From NCBI GenBank assembly GCA_023403845.1, contig JAEYDL010000020.1, forward strand, positions 193,221 through 257,220: a DNA stretch of 64,000 nucleotides, read 5' to 3'. Shown in pieces: positions 1-9,236 of this stretch; position 1 is the stretch's first letter, and each line of letters starts with the position of its first letter. The DNA is from Pseudomonadota bacterium. GTDB lineage: Bacteria > Desulfobacterota > Desulfovibrionia > Desulfovibrionales > Desulfovibrionaceae. The notes beneath the pieces are model-generated. The model saw only the letters and a program-made list of their open reading frames with translations, searched no databases and was not told the origin of the DNA. A program made the translations under genes and the position numbers.

Positions 1-40
1 ATAAATAATTATTTAAAAAAATATTTTAAGGATATTTAGT

Positions 41-697
41 ATGAAGAATATATGGATAATTGGCGATGGTGGATTTGCTGTTGAAGTTTTTTATTGGACA
101 AAACAAACTCTTGAATTACAAAAAGACCAGTTTCAAATGAAGGGATTTTTGACAGATGTTCGTAGTTCTCCAGATATTTTATCCAGATTAGGAGAGAATG
201 AAAAATACTGTAATGTCCTTTCATGCAAGAATTTTGAACCTAAAGACAATGACTATTTTGTATGTGGAATTGGAGATTCACATATAAAAAGAAAAGTAAT
301 AAATGAAATTAATATAAATAAATTTAAATTTATAAATATTATTCATCCATCGGCTGTTGTCTCTGATAATGTTCAAATGGGTAAAGGTGTTTTTATTTGT
401 CCACATGCAACAGTTGCAGGTAATGTACAACTTGGCGATTTTGTCATGCTAAATATGGCATCCATTGTGTCACATGATGGTATAGTTGGTAATTTTAGTT
501 CAATTTCTCCTTTTTCTGGTGCAATGGGTTATGTACATATTGGAGAAGAAGTCTTTGTTGGCGCAGGTGCTGTGATTACACCACATATTGAAATTGGAGA
601 TAAAAGTATAATTGGTGCTGGTGCCGTAGTAATTAGGAATGTAAAATCAGAAACCGTTATTGTCGGGAATCCTGGAAAGGAGCTTCATAAAAAGTAA
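41..697 (+). CDS. Sugar O-/N-acetyltransferase, NeuD/PglD family
   Basis: 218 aa. The N-terminus (IIGDGGFAVEVFYW) is the small nucleotide-sugar-binding domain typical of NeuD/PglD enzymes. From about residue 100 the protein turns into left-handed beta-helix hexapeptide repeats (many V/I-x-x-G-x steps) and ends with GAGAVVIRNV and GNPGK, as in this family. Such enzymes use acetyl-CoA to acetylate an amino sugar or sialic-acid-like sugar in the cytoplasm before assembly into a surface glycan. An AAGGA box lies 8 bases before the ATG. The gene is AT-rich like the next two and unlike the rest of the window. It is probably the tail of a larger glycan locus beginning before position 1. The exact sugar cannot be told from sequence. 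Confidence 0.85.
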   Translation: MKNIWIIGDGGFAVEVFYWTKQTLELQKDQFQMKGFLTDVRSSPDILSRLGENEKYCNVLSCKNFEPKDNDYFVCGIGDSHIKRKVINEININKFKFINIIHPSAVVSDNVQMGKGVFICPHATVAGNVQLGDFVMLNMASIVSHDGIVGNFSSISPFSGAMGYVHIGEEVFVGAGAVITPHIEIGDKSIIGAGAVVIRNVKSETVIVGNPGKELHKK

Positions 698-842
698 TAG
701 CAAAGATAAACGTTACATTTTTTTTGATTTATGAAGTAATGTATCCTTAATTAATAATATATAGATTTGAAAGAAAATAATCATTGAAAAATAGTATTTG
801 ATTGTTAAATAACTTTAAACAAATTATATAATATAACGTACT

Positions 843-2687
843 ATGAAAATGTTAAGACCAATTTATACTATTTTCGTTGAAGATTTTCTTATGGTCTATA
901 AGATTATGCCACGAAATCTTCGGCGGGAGACAATTACAGTTTTAGTAAATATGGTCATATTAGCTGTTTTTGAAGTAGCAAGTTTACTTTCAATTTCTAT
1001 ATTAGCTTTAAGTATCGCTAGCCCTGAAAAAATTTTATCATCCCCTATTTTTCAGGAAATTTTAAAAAAAATTCCTTTTGTTAGTTATTTGTTTACCGAC
1101 CCAAGATCGATAACCTTATTTGCATCATTGGGTGTAGTTTTACTTATTGGTGTAAAGAATATTATGTCTGCATTTGTTAGTTGTAAAACTGCTTTTTTAG
1201 GAGAAAAAATAGCATTATTTACTGGAAAAACAATATTTAAAAATTTTTTATATTCTCCATATATAAAACATTTATCTGGATCAAGTTCAAAAATATTCCA
1301 AGCTATGTCTTGGCGTTATATTTTAGGATTGTTTGTTACAAATTTGTTAACAATATATACTTATACGCTAATAACCATTGCTCTTCTTATTACGCTTGTG
1401 AGTTCGACTCCTGAAATTTTATTGGGAACAATTTTAGCTTTTGTTACAATATCTTATATAATTTATAAAAGTTTAAAAAAAGTTATTGATTCTGCTGGTA
1501 TCATGGCAGCCAAGTGTGCGCAAGAAGAAACTGAGACTACGATGAATGCGATGAATGGCATTCGTGAAGTACTTATTTATAGGCAACAAAATGTTTTTCT
1601 CAAAAAATATGAAGATATTACTATTAAAGGGATACCTTCTAGAACCTTTTTAACTCTTGCCCCACCTATTCCTTCTTGGATTCTTGAAGTACTTGGCTTT
1701 GCGATTATCCCAGTCACTATATGTATAATGTTTTTCTTTTACAACTCTTCTATTGTTCAAATTGCGGCTGCTCTGACAATGATTATGCTGATTTGTTGGA
1801 GGATACTACCTGTCTTGAATAGGGCTTTATCTTGTCTCGTTGCCCTAAGAAGTGTTCGCCCTCAAGCAATGGAATGTATTTCCCGTGTCAAAGAAGCATT
1901 ATCCTCTCCACAATATGCTGAGATTGCACCTGACATAAATTTTTCTATTAAAGGGACTATATCCTTTGATAAAATTAGCTTTTTTTATCCAAAGAGTAAT
2001 GATGCCAGTCTTAATAATATAAGCTTCTCTTTGAAATGTGGGACTAGAGTCGGTATTGTGGGTCCATCAGGAGCTGGAAAGAGTACATTAGTTTCTATTC
2101 TAAGTGGACTTATAGAACCATCTATTGGAAATGTGTTGGTAGATGGTAAAATTCTTAGCCCAGAAGAACGTGCTGCATATTGTATGCAAGTTGGCTATGT
2201 TCCTCAGTCACCATACATTATGCCAGGAACATTAGCTGCTAATGTTGCTTTTAGTGAATGGGGTAAACCTTATAATAGTGATCGTGTATATGAAGCTTGC
2301 CGGATGGCAGCTTTAGATCTTGTTGATATACATGAAAAAGGCATAGATATCCCTATTGGTGAGCATGGAGCAGGCCTATCTGGGGGACAGGCTCAGCGTG
2401 TATCAATTGCAAGAGCATTATATACTAAACCCAAATTACTTATATTAGATGAGGCAACAAGTGCCCTAGATCTTGCTACTGAATCAGCGATAATAGAGAC
2501 TATTCATAATCTTCCCAATGATATTACTGTAGTTATTATAGCTCATCGCTTATCTACTGTAAAAAACTGTGATTACATTATCTGGATTAATAGTGGAAAT
2601 ATTATTGATATGGGAATTCCTGATATAGTATTACCTCATTATGAACAGGCATTAATGGATTGCTATCATGGGCAAAAAAAATGTTGA
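843..2687 (+). CDS. ABC exporter / lipid-linked glycan flippase (fused membrane and ATPase domains)
   Basis: 614 aa, one half-transporter. Residues about 1-340 form the membrane domain with several long hydrophobic segments. Residues about 370-600 form the ATPase: Walker A GPSGAGKST, signature LSGGQAQRVSIARAL, Walker B LLILDEATSALD and the switch histidine in IIAHRLST. The architecture is that of MsbA/PglK-type exporters, and beside an acetyltransferase and an O-acyltransferase the likely load is a lipid-linked oligosaccharide. No clear ribosome binding site precedes the ATG. A TATAAT at 827-832 could be a -10 box, which would leave almost no leader. The stop codon overlaps the start of the next gene. 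Substrate is inferred from context only. Confidence 0.85.
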   Translation: MKMLRPIYTIFVEDFLMVYKIMPRNLRRETITVLVNMVILAVFEVASLLSISILALSIASPEKILSSPIFQEILKKIPFVSYLFTDPRSITLFASLGVVLLIGVKNIMSAFVSCKTAFLGEKIALFTGKTIFKNFLYSPYIKHLSGSSSKIFQAMSWRYILGLFVTNLLTIYTYTLITIALLITLVSSTPEILLGTILAFVTISYIIYKSLKKVIDSAGIMAAKCAQEETETTMNAMNGIREVLIYRQQNVFLKKYEDITIKGIPSRTFLTLAPPIPSWILEVLGFAIIPVTICIMFFFYNSSIVQIAAALTMIMLICWRILPVLNRALSCLVALRSVRPQAMECISRVKEALSSPQYAEIAPDINFSIKGTISFDKISFFYPKSNDASLNNISFSLKCGTRVGIVGPSGAGKSTLVSILSGLIEPSIGNVLVDGKILSPEERAAYCMQVGYVPQSPYIMPGTLAANVAFSEWGKPYNSDRVYEACRMAALDLVDIHEKGIDIPIGEHGAGLSGGQAQRVSIARALYTKPKLLILDEATSALDLATESAIIETIHNLPNDITVVIIAHRLSTVKNCDYIIWINSGNIIDMGIPDIVLPHYEQALMDCYHGQKKC

Positions 2688-3847
2688 ACAAACTCTCTCT
2701 CTCTCTCTCTCTCTCTTCTGAGGTTTCAGGAGAGAATCGAATAGAATTTGCCAATATTCTCAGAGGAATTGCAGCCTTAATTGTTGTTTTTTCTCATTAT
2801 TGTGGAGTATTTTGGGGACAAAGAGATGTTGTGGCTTCATTTATTAATGCCTTTCCACTAGCTGAGGATATTATACCTACACCAAAATATATTAAGATGT
2901 TTTATACATTACCGTTTATTGATTGGGGATCATATGGGGTTGCATTATTTTTTATAATTAGTGGATTTGTAATTCCTTTTTCTTGTTCTAATAAAAGTCG
3001 ATTAGCTTTTTTTATTAGTAGATTTTTTCGAATATTTCCAACCTATATTGTCGGATTTTCCGTATCTATTTTGGCAATCTTTTTGTCTAGTATTTTTTGG
3101 AATAAACCATATCCATATAGTACATACGAAATTTTTATTCATTATATTCCAGGAATACGGGATATATTTTGGTCAAGAAATATTGATGGGATCATATGGA
3201 CTTTAGAAGTTGAGATAAAATTTTATATTTTGTGTATTATGTTTAAAAAATATATCTATTCAGTTAAGATATTTTACATACCTGCTGTGCTGTTTATTCT
3301 GTCTTTAATGTTTCATGAGGATAGTTTTATTGAAGTATACAATAGGAATCCTATTCTATATAAGATGTTAATAATATTTTATTCTTCATCTCAATATGTG
3401 ATTTTTATGTTTATAGGAGTTGTGTTTAATTTTATATATAGAAAAAATATTAAAAATATTTATGGATATTATATTATTTTTGTCATTATGATTATGTTTT
3501 GTATACATGGGCAGGCTGGTCCTTATACTCAAGGTATAAAGTTTATTTCAAGTTATATATTGGCTGTAATTACATTTTATATGTGTTTTATATTTAAATA
3601 TAGTTTTTATTCTAGTAATATATTAAAATTTTTATCAAAAATAAGTTATTCTTTGTATATAATACATGGGATATTTGGCTATGTCATCTTGAGAATTTTA
3701 ATAGAGATTGGTACCCCTGTGTTGCTAGCAATTTTAAGTACATTATGTTGTGTTTTGGGAGTCGCTACTATTTTAAATTATTTTATTGAGCTACCTTCCC
3801 AAAAAATTGGGAAAAAATTAGCTAGCCATTTCCAATATTCTGTATAG
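2681..3847 (+). CDS. Membrane O-acyltransferase (acyltransferase-3 family), phase-variable, in frame here
   Basis: 388 aa from ATG 2681, which overlaps the stop of the ABC gene (ATG 2681-2683, TGA 2685-2687), suggesting translational coupling. After Met-Leu-Asn-Lys the reading frame enters 12 CT units read as Leu-Ser repeats, then the family N-terminus NILRGIAALIVVFSHY with the conserved Arg and His. About ten hydrophobic segments follow, as in O-antigen acetylases of the acyltransferase-3 family, which acylate surface sugars using an acyl-CoA. The product would sit in the inner membrane. With 11 units the frame meets TGA directly after the tract; with 13 units it meets TAG at about 2743. The gene as sequenced is ON. 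A TTG at 2660 could give a slightly longer product but lies inside the upstream gene. Confidence 0.85.
   Translation: MLNKLSLSLSLSSEVSGENRIEFANILRGIAALIVVFSHYCGVFWGQRDVVASFINAFPLAEDIIPTPKYIKMFYTLPFIDWGSYGVALFFIISGFVIPFSCSNKSRLAFFISRFFRIFPTYIVGFSVSILAIFLSSIFWNKPYPYSTYEIFIHYIPGIRDIFWSRNIDGIIWTLEVEIKFYILCIMFKKYIYSVKIFYIPAVLFILSLMFHEDSFIEVYNRNPILYKMLIIFYSSSQYVIFMFIGVVFNFIYRKNIKNIYGYYIIFVIMIMFCIHGQAGPYTQGIKFISSYILAVITFYMCFIFKYSFYSSNILKFLSKISYSLYIIHGIFGYVILRILIEIGTPVLLAILSTLCCVLGVATILNYFIELPSQKIGKKLASHFQYSV
2693..2716 (+). repeat. (CT)12 simple sequence repeat inside the acyltransferase start
   Basis: Twelve uninterrupted CT units starting at the fifth codon of the acyltransferase. They read CTC-TCT (Leu-Ser) in the current frame. 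A run of eight A residues (2674-2681) lies just upstream. Tracts of this length slip during replication in many bacteria, so this is a probable translational on/off switch. Repeat number could also be miscounted by the assembly. Confidence 0.9.
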
Positions 3848-3848
3848 C

Positions 3849-3884
3849 AAAAGGCCTTTCCATTTTTGTTTGGAAAGGCCTTTT
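3849..3884. terminator. Bidirectional rho-independent terminator
   Basis: A 14-bp perfect stem (AAAAGGCCTTTCCA with its complement) around a short T-rich loop, with A and T runs on its two sides. It lies directly after the acyltransferase stop and between it and the converging tRNA-Val gene, so it can serve both strands. Confidence 0.85.
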
Positions 3885-3920
3885 ATATAGGGTTTTAGCC
3901 AGTAGGTGGTTTTGATTTTC

Positions 3921-3996
3921 TGGTGGGCGGTACAAGACTTGAACTTGTGGCATCCGCCTTGTAAGGGCGGCGCTCTACCAACTGAGCTAACCGCCC
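3921..3996 (-). tRNA. tRNA-Val (anticodon UAC)
   Basis: 76 nt on the minus strand including an encoded CCA end (3921-3923). The acceptor stem GGGCGGT pairs with ACCGCCC, the anticodon loop is CTTACAA and the T-loop is TTCAAGT. The anticodon UAC reads valine codons. The gene sits exactly at the border between the AT-rich glycan genes and the GC-rich backbone, a position often used by integrating islands. I found no repeat of its 3' end elsewhere in the window. Confidence 0.95.
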
Positions 3997-4294
3997 GGTA
4001 GATGGTTAGTTCAACCTAGGCGAAAACGGATTGAAAGTAAAGTCCTGTACGACTGCATCAGGATATTTTCCGGGTTCATGGACGTCTTGCCTGCCGCATC
4101 GGCATTTCTGGGAGAAGGCCATGCGAGAAGGCTTCAGTACTTCTTTCCCGAAAGGATGTCCTGCATCTATTGGTGATGAAAACGGATCTGGACGGAGTCT
4201 TTTTAGAATCTCAGCATGTTGACCCGGTTCAGCGGGGCTGTACGATACAGGGAGCCTTGTTTTCGGCTTCACCCTTCAGCGCACGATTCCGCCC

Positions 4295-6544
4295 ATGTCC
4301 GAAGCTCTCGCTCCCCGTCTGCATAATGCCCTGATCACGGCTCTGGCCCTGGTCTGCACCTATGCGCTGGCCTTTTACTGGAATCTGGACAAACCGTTCT
4401 GGGCCGCGTTCGCCGTATTCATTGTCAGTCTGCCGACCATCGGTCAGTCGTTGCAGAAAGGGCTTCTGCGCACGCTGGGGACGCTCATGGGCACGGGGGT
4501 CGCCCTGCTGCTGTTCATGCTTTTTCCACAGGAGCGCCTTGCCCTGTTCCTGACTCTTTCCGTTTACCTCGCCGTCATGATGGCGCTTATGTCCGGCAGC
4601 CGCACCAACGGCTATTTTTTCTACATGTCCTCCATCGTGACCATGATCATTGTGCTGATGGCCTCGGCCAATCCGCAACGGGAGGCCTTTCATCTTGCCG
4701 TATATCGGACGGAGGAGACCCTGTTGGGAATTGCCGTCTATACGCTGATTACTCTGCTGCTTGAACCGCGTTCGGCCTTTGAGAAGCTGAACGGCGGTCT
4801 GCATGAGCTTGTTGCGGGACACGGCGAGCTTTTTCGCCTGAACGAGCTTCCGGACCGCCATTCCAGAATGCTTGGAATGTACAAGAAATATAATGAAATG
4901 AAAGAACTTCTCGACACCCTGGAACAGCTTGTCCCCGCCGTGCGTCTTGAGAATTATCAGGTTTACCGCAAGGCGGCCTGCTGGAGGGAGGCGATACGCT
5001 GCAGCGCGGATTTGCTGGAAATTCAGCGCCAGTGGACGGGCACGCTGACCGCCATGCGCGATCTGAATCTGGAGACGCTTCTGCCGGAATTTGAAGCCAG
5101 ACGACGGGACGTGGGCCGTCTCATCGCCCTGATCGGTGATCCTGAGGGAACGCTTCCCGAAACGCTGCCGCGTCTGGAAATGGACAGGGAAAAGGTGAAC
5201 GCTCTGGACCCGTCCCTGCAAGGCCTTGTGTCCACGATCCGGGGGCTGTTCCGGGATCAGGTGGGGCGTTGTCTGGAATTACGCGGACTGGTGGCGCATC
5301 TGCTGTGGAACGCGCCCGCGCCGTCTCTGCCCCGTCGTTCCCGGGAGAGGACCATTCCGCTGATTTCAGCGAAGCAGCGTTCGGATATTGCGCAGACCCT
5401 GCTGATTTTCTGGAGCGTGGTGCTCATCTGGGTTCTTTTCGATCCCCCGGGCACTGAAAGCGCCTCTTTTCTGGAACTGACCGTCCTGCTCGGGCTTTCC
5501 GCGCTGTTTACCGGTCCGGTCGATCCTCTGGCGCAGATTTTTTATTACATGGCGGGCATATTCTGTACCGGTCTGCTGTACCTGTTCGTCTATCCCGCCG
5601 TTTCCGATCTCGGTCTGTTCATGCTGCTGACGTTCGTCCTGGCCTTCGCAATCAGCTTTCTGTTTCCACGCCGTGAACAGGGGGCCATGAAGATGGGCTT
5701 CATGATGCCGTGGCTGGCGGTAGGCCATTACACCAATGTTCCGGCCTACAGCTTCATGAATCTGGCTGCCGGCTCCTTTACGCTGCTGGTCGGAATCTCG
5801 CTTTCCTCCCTGATTCGTTACGTCTTTTTTTCTCCGAACGAAGAGGTCCTCTTTCTGCGCAGGCAGACGGCCTTTTTCCGGGAAGCCGAACGGCTGCTTG
5901 CCCGTTTCTGTAATGACTATCATGGTCAGAAACCCGGTTTCGTCACCCGGCTCAGATACGAGCTGGCTCTGCGGCGTCTGCATCTTGTCGTCGACGGACT
6001 GAACGGCATGGTGGGCAAGTTGCCGGTGCAGGTCATGGAGCCGGAAATAGCCCGGCTGTTCTGCGCCGAGGCGAAGGATATCGGCGTCGCGCTGCAGCGG
6101 CTGTATGCGGACGCCGTGGCACTGGGAGGACGGCTCGAGTGGGAAACGGAGACGAAAGCAGAGGCCGGGGAGCGCCGGGAGACGTCCGGGGATAAGCCGC
6201 CGCTTCCTGATCTGCCCGGAGGGGAGGGAATTGGCGGGACGCTGGAACCGGAGAACTCCGTTTCGGACAAGAACGGGCAGCGTTCTGGGTCGGCCCCTGT
6301 TTCCGGGCTGGAAAGACGGGTCCGGGCCATGCAGGAAACGACCGAACGGCTTCTGGACATCCTGCATGAGCGACAACGCAGGCTGGAGATGTCTGCTCCG
6401 GCGGATTCCGGCCCGGAAGACGCTGCCGGGGAGATGCTGCGTTCCATGTCGGCCCAGTGCGGCAGCATTCTGAAAGGACTGCTGAACACGCTTGGCGTGG
6501 CGCGTTCCGCTCCGTGGACGCGGCATGAGGGAAATCATTTCTGA
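4295..6544 (+). CDS. FUSC-family efflux transporter (AaeB-like)
   Basis: 749 aa. There are two hydrophobic blocks, at about residues 10-155 and 360-515, each followed by a long soluble helical stretch. This is the duplicated layout of the FUSC/aromatic-acid-exporter family (E. coli AaeB, p-hydroxybenzoate efflux). The protein would form the inner-membrane pump of a tripartite-like exporter, with the small DUF1656 protein and the HlyD-type adaptor encoded immediately downstream. The C-terminal 110 residues are rich in Gly, Glu and Pro and probably disordered. The start ATG 4295 has only a weak upstream purine signal. Substrate is inferred from the operon type, not visible. Confidence 0.85.
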   Translation: MSEALAPRLHNALITALALVCTYALAFYWNLDKPFWAAFAVFIVSLPTIGQSLQKGLLRTLGTLMGTGVALLLFMLFPQERLALFLTLSVYLAVMMALMSGSRTNGYFFYMSSIVTMIIVLMASANPQREAFHLAVYRTEETLLGIAVYTLITLLLEPRSAFEKLNGGLHELVAGHGELFRLNELPDRHSRMLGMYKKYNEMKELLDTLEQLVPAVRLENYQVYRKAACWREAIRCSADLLEIQRQWTGTLTAMRDLNLETLLPEFEARRRDVGRLIALIGDPEGTLPETLPRLEMDREKVNALDPSLQGLVSTIRGLFRDQVGRCLELRGLVAHLLWNAPAPSLPRRSRERTIPLISAKQRSDIAQTLLIFWSVVLIWVLFDPPGTESASFLELTVLLGLSALFTGPVDPLAQIFYYMAGIFCTGLLYLFVYPAVSDLGLFMLLTFVLAFAISFLFPRREQGAMKMGFMMPWLAVGHYTNVPAYSFMNLAAGSFTLLVGISLSSLIRYVFFSPNEEVLFLRRQTAFFREAERLLARFCNDYHGQKPGFVTRLRYELALRRLHLVVDGLNGMVGKLPVQVMEPEIARLFCAEAKDIGVALQRLYADAVALGGRLEWETETKAEAGERRETSGDKPPLPDLPGGEGIGGTLEPENSVSDKNGQRSGSAPVSGLERRVRAMQETTERLLDILHERQRRLEMSAPADSGPEDAAGEMLRSMSAQCGSILKGLLNTLGVARSAPWTRHEGNHF

Positions 6545-6551
6545 GGTGCAT

Positions 6552-6764
6552 ATGCCGCATGAACTGTCTTTGCTCGGGGTATACGTTTCGCCGTTGTTTC
6601 TTGAAATTCCGGCGGGAGTCGCCGGGGCCGTGATCACGGCGCTGCTGCTCAACCGTCTGGGCTGGTCGCGTTTTTTCGTCAATCCGCCGTGGGTCTTTGT
6701 TTCGTTTGTGGCGATTTACATCTGTCTGCTGGATATCCTTCTCGGGAAGGCGGCCCTGTTGTAG
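6552..6764 (+). CDS. Small membrane protein, DUF1656 (AaeX-like)
   Basis: 70 aa with two hydrophobic segments and the family's LFLEIPAGVAGAVITALLLNR-like core and a conserved NPPWVFVSFVAIY stretch (these strings overlap the first and second membrane helices). DUF1656 proteins are nearly always encoded between an AaeB/FUSC pump and an AaeA adaptor, as here. The start ATG 6552 follows the FUSC stop by a few bases, with GAGG just upstream, so the three genes form one operon. Biochemical role of the family is not established. Confidence 0.85.
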   Translation: MPHELSLLGVYVSPLFLEIPAGVAGAVITALLLNRLGWSRFFVNPPWVFVSFVAIYICLLDILLGKAALL

Positions 6765-6828
6765 GCGGACTGGTGGAGGAAATGTGCTGGAGCCATGATT
6801 CCGGCTCGCTTGGAACAAGGATGGAACT

Positions 6829-7746
6829 ATGAATATTGGAAGTCTTGTCCGCTGGACCCTGACCCTGTGCGTCGTCGCTCTGGCCGCGGCGTTCGTATAT
6901 GTGCGCTATCATGCCTATTTTCAGAACCCCTGGACGCGCGACGGTCTGGTTCAGGCCGAGGTCATAGAAATCGCTCCTCGCGTTTCGGGGCCGGTCGGCG
7001 CCGTGCATGTGGTGGCCAATCAGTTTGTGCGCAAGGGAGATCCCCTGTTCGAAGTCGATGCCGCAACGTATGCGGTGGCGGAGAAACGCGCCGGGGCCGA
7101 GCTGCGACGACAGCGCTCTCTGACACTGGAGGCCCGTCAGACTGCGGAGCGGAACGAACGACTCTGGGCCGAGGAGCCGGGCGCGATTTCCGCGCAGACC
7201 CTGCGCAATTCTCGCGACGCGCTGGAAGCCGCCGAAGCGGACGAGGCCGCTGCCGCCGCCGCGCTTGAGGCGGCGCGGCTGGATCTGCAGTTTACCCGGA
7301 TCACGGCTCCGGCGGACGGCTATGTGGTGAATCCGACCGTTCAGCCCGGCAGCATGGCCGTGGCCTATCAGCCGATGCTGGCTCTGATTCGCAAAGATAC
7401 GTTCTGGGTGGACGCCTTTTTCCGGGAGACAATCATTGCGGACTTCAACCCCGGGGATGAAGCGCTGGTTACGCTCATGAGCTATCCCGACAGGCCGCTC
7501 AGGGGACGTGTGGAGAGCATCGGCCGGGGAATCGCCCGGCAGGACGGCAGTACGGGCGAGAAGCTTCTGCCTTCCGTCAGTCCCACCTTTGAATGGATCC
7601 GGCTGGCCCAGCGCATTCCCGTGCGGGTCCGGCTGGAAGACGTTCCTTCTTCCATTCAGTTGCGCATGGGGACTACCGCGTCGGTTCTGGTGCGTGTTGA
7701 TTCGAAGAGCGGTTCCATCTTGCCGCTGCCGTCCCTTTTGCAGTAG
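6829..7746 (+). CDS. HlyD-family periplasmic adaptor (AaeA/EmrA-like)
   Basis: 305 aa. A single N-terminal membrane anchor (about residues 8-28) is followed by a biotinyl-lipoyl-like half domain (APRVSGPVGAVHVVANQFVRKGDPLF), a short alpha-helical hairpin rich in Ala, Glu and Arg (about 80-155), the second lipoyl half (ITAPADGYVVNPTVQPGSM) and a beta-barrel. The protein would link the FUSC pump to an outer-membrane channel not encoded here. AAGGA lies before ATG 6829. Third gene of the efflux operon. Confidence 0.9.
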   Translation: MNIGSLVRWTLTLCVVALAAAFVYVRYHAYFQNPWTRDGLVQAEVIEIAPRVSGPVGAVHVVANQFVRKGDPLFEVDAATYAVAEKRAGAELRRQRSLTLEARQTAERNERLWAEEPGAISAQTLRNSRDALEAAEADEAAAAAALEAARLDLQFTRITAPADGYVVNPTVQPGSMAVAYQPMLALIRKDTFWVDAFFRETIIADFNPGDEALVTLMSYPDRPLRGRVESIGRGIARQDGSTGEKLLPSVSPTFEWIRLAQRIPVRVRLEDVPSSIQLRMGTTASVLVRVDSKSGSILPLPSLLQ

Positions 7747-8019
7747 GAAGTGGAACGGCATGCCCTCCACGTTCGGGAAAGTTCACTGGAGCCGTCAGGC
7801 CATGCGCGTTCCCTGCAGGGGAGGCGAAGATGGCGGCCGCGGGCTGCATGTGCCGGTGGCGCCAGTCATGTTGTGCTTCAGACTGTTGATAAAAGGCGTA
7901 TGTATCGGCATGGCGGCTTCCGGAAATGGTGGTTTTCCGGCGAGCGAGGGCGGTTGACTGCGGCGGGCTTTTTTTCGAGAGTCCGCTGTGGAACGGTACG
8001 AAATCAGGGAGAAGGAATC

Positions 8020-8271
8020 ATGCACGCCGAAACCGAAGCCTGGCTCAGAAAAATGTTGCGGAATGCCCCGAAACCTCTTCCGGCCGGGGTTTTTCCCCAC
8101 CTGCTCGAAGATGCGGAAAAGGCGGGATTCGAGCATGCGGATCTGGCCGACGTGGTGGACGAATGGTTGAACTACGGCTATTGTCGAATTGTTGACCATG
8201 TAGCCAACGATATTGAACTTACGCTCGAAGGAGAGCGGTATTTCGGGGGGCGGCTTTTCGAGGACGACTAA
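8020..8271 (+). CDS. Small acidic protein of unknown function
   Basis: 83 aa from ATG 8020, preceded by a good GGAGAAGGA box. I do not recognise the family. The C-terminal part (LTLEGERYFGG) resembles the wing of small winged-helix proteins, where LT-x-x-G is common, and residues 35-60 look like two helices ending in a YGYC turn. That is only a resemblance. It lies alone between the efflux operon and a hydrolase gene. The 270 bases before it show no gene. Confidence 0.6.
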   Translation: MHAETEAWLRKMLRNAPKPLPAGVFPHLLEDAEKAGFEHADLADVVDEWLNYGYCRIVDHVANDIELTLEGERYFGGRLFEDD

Positions 8272-8386
8272 ACCGGCTGCCGTTCGCGTCGCAGCGTGGA
8301 GGAACGGGTTTTCACCCGTTCGCCGCCTGCGGACGGAAGCGGGCCGGAATGTCCGCGTCATGCAGGAGAGGTCAAGGAGATTCGTC

Positions 8387-9196
8387 ATGCGGTATACCGT
8401 TGTTGTGGATAATATGAGCGTCAGCCTGAAACTGCTGGCCGAATGGGGCTATGCCGCGTTGCTGGAAACGCCGGGTGGCAATGTCCTGCTGGATACGGGG
8501 CTGCGCGGCTCCACGCTGACGCACAATCTGAGCGAGTTGCAGCTGCCGTCCGAAGTGGCGCACATAGTGCTCAGTCATGGGCATAACGACCATTGCGGCG
8601 GGCTTGTCGAGGCGCTGAGGCTGTTCCCGGAGGCACAGATCTGGGGTTCCCCCCATCTGTTCATGGAACGGCATGCGGGCAGGACGCCCGGGCATACCCG
8701 GCGCAACGGCGGACCAGTCATTGCGTTGCCGGGACTGAAACCCGTCGCGGACGGCAGCGAGATTCTGCCCGGCGTCACGGCGTTTGTGGTGCCGGAAGAG
8801 CTGCGTAATCCTGAATGGATGCATCGCGAAGGACTCTGGGCGGCGGGAGCCGACGGGAAGCTGCATCCCGACGCGTTTCGCGATGATTTGTCCCTGCTGG
8901 CGGAGGGAACGCATGGACCGTCCCTGCTGCTCGGCTGCGCGCATACAGGATTGCCCAACATTCTGCGTTATGTGCGCGATCGTTTCGGAATAACGCGGCT
9001 GCATGCGGTCATAGGGGGCATGCATCTGGCTCCTGTGCCGGAAGCGGCTTTGCCCGAGTGGATGGAAGCTCTGCTCTGCGTCGATGTCGCGGTCTGGAGG
9101 CCGTGTCATTGCACCGGATTCCGCGCTGCGGCGCGTCTGGCCTCGCTGTTTTCCGATGTGGACTGGGCTGGAGCGGGTACCAGTTTCGAACTGTAG
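8387..9196 (+). CDS. Metallo-beta-lactamase-fold hydrolase (COG1237, dihydropterin-phosphate-synthase-like)
   Basis: 269 aa. The metal-binding signature SHGHNDHCGG (HxHxDH), the early LLDTG aspartate, the GCAHTGLPN histidine and the late GGMHL motif are all present. These define the metallo-beta-lactamase branch named after the archaeal 7,8-dihydropterin-6-methyl-4-(beta-D-ribofuranosyl)aminobenzene-phosphate synthase. In bacteria the real substrate of these paralogues is usually unknown. Start ATG 8387 is chosen because AAGGAG lies 7 bases upstream. Longer in-frame starts would overlap the preceding gene. Confidence 0.8.
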   Translation: MRYTVVVDNMSVSLKLLAEWGYAALLETPGGNVLLDTGLRGSTLTHNLSELQLPSEVAHIVLSHGHNDHCGGLVEALRLFPEAQIWGSPHLFMERHAGRTPGHTRRNGGPVIALPGLKPVADGSEILPGVTAFVVPEELRNPEWMHREGLWAAGADGKLHPDAFRDDLSLLAEGTHGPSLLLGCAHTGLPNILRYVRDRFGITRLHAVIGGMHLAPVPEAALPEWMEALLCVDVAVWRPCHCTGFRAAARLASLFSDVDWAGAGTSFEL

Positions 9197-9236
9197 TTTT
9201 GTGAAGGGTGGTTATCTTCGCACGGCGGGAAACCCC

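Noticed and set aside
3849..3884. Inverted repeat after the acyltransferase as an insertion-sequence end
   Set aside because: No transposase or target duplication; the stem with T run is a normal terminator.
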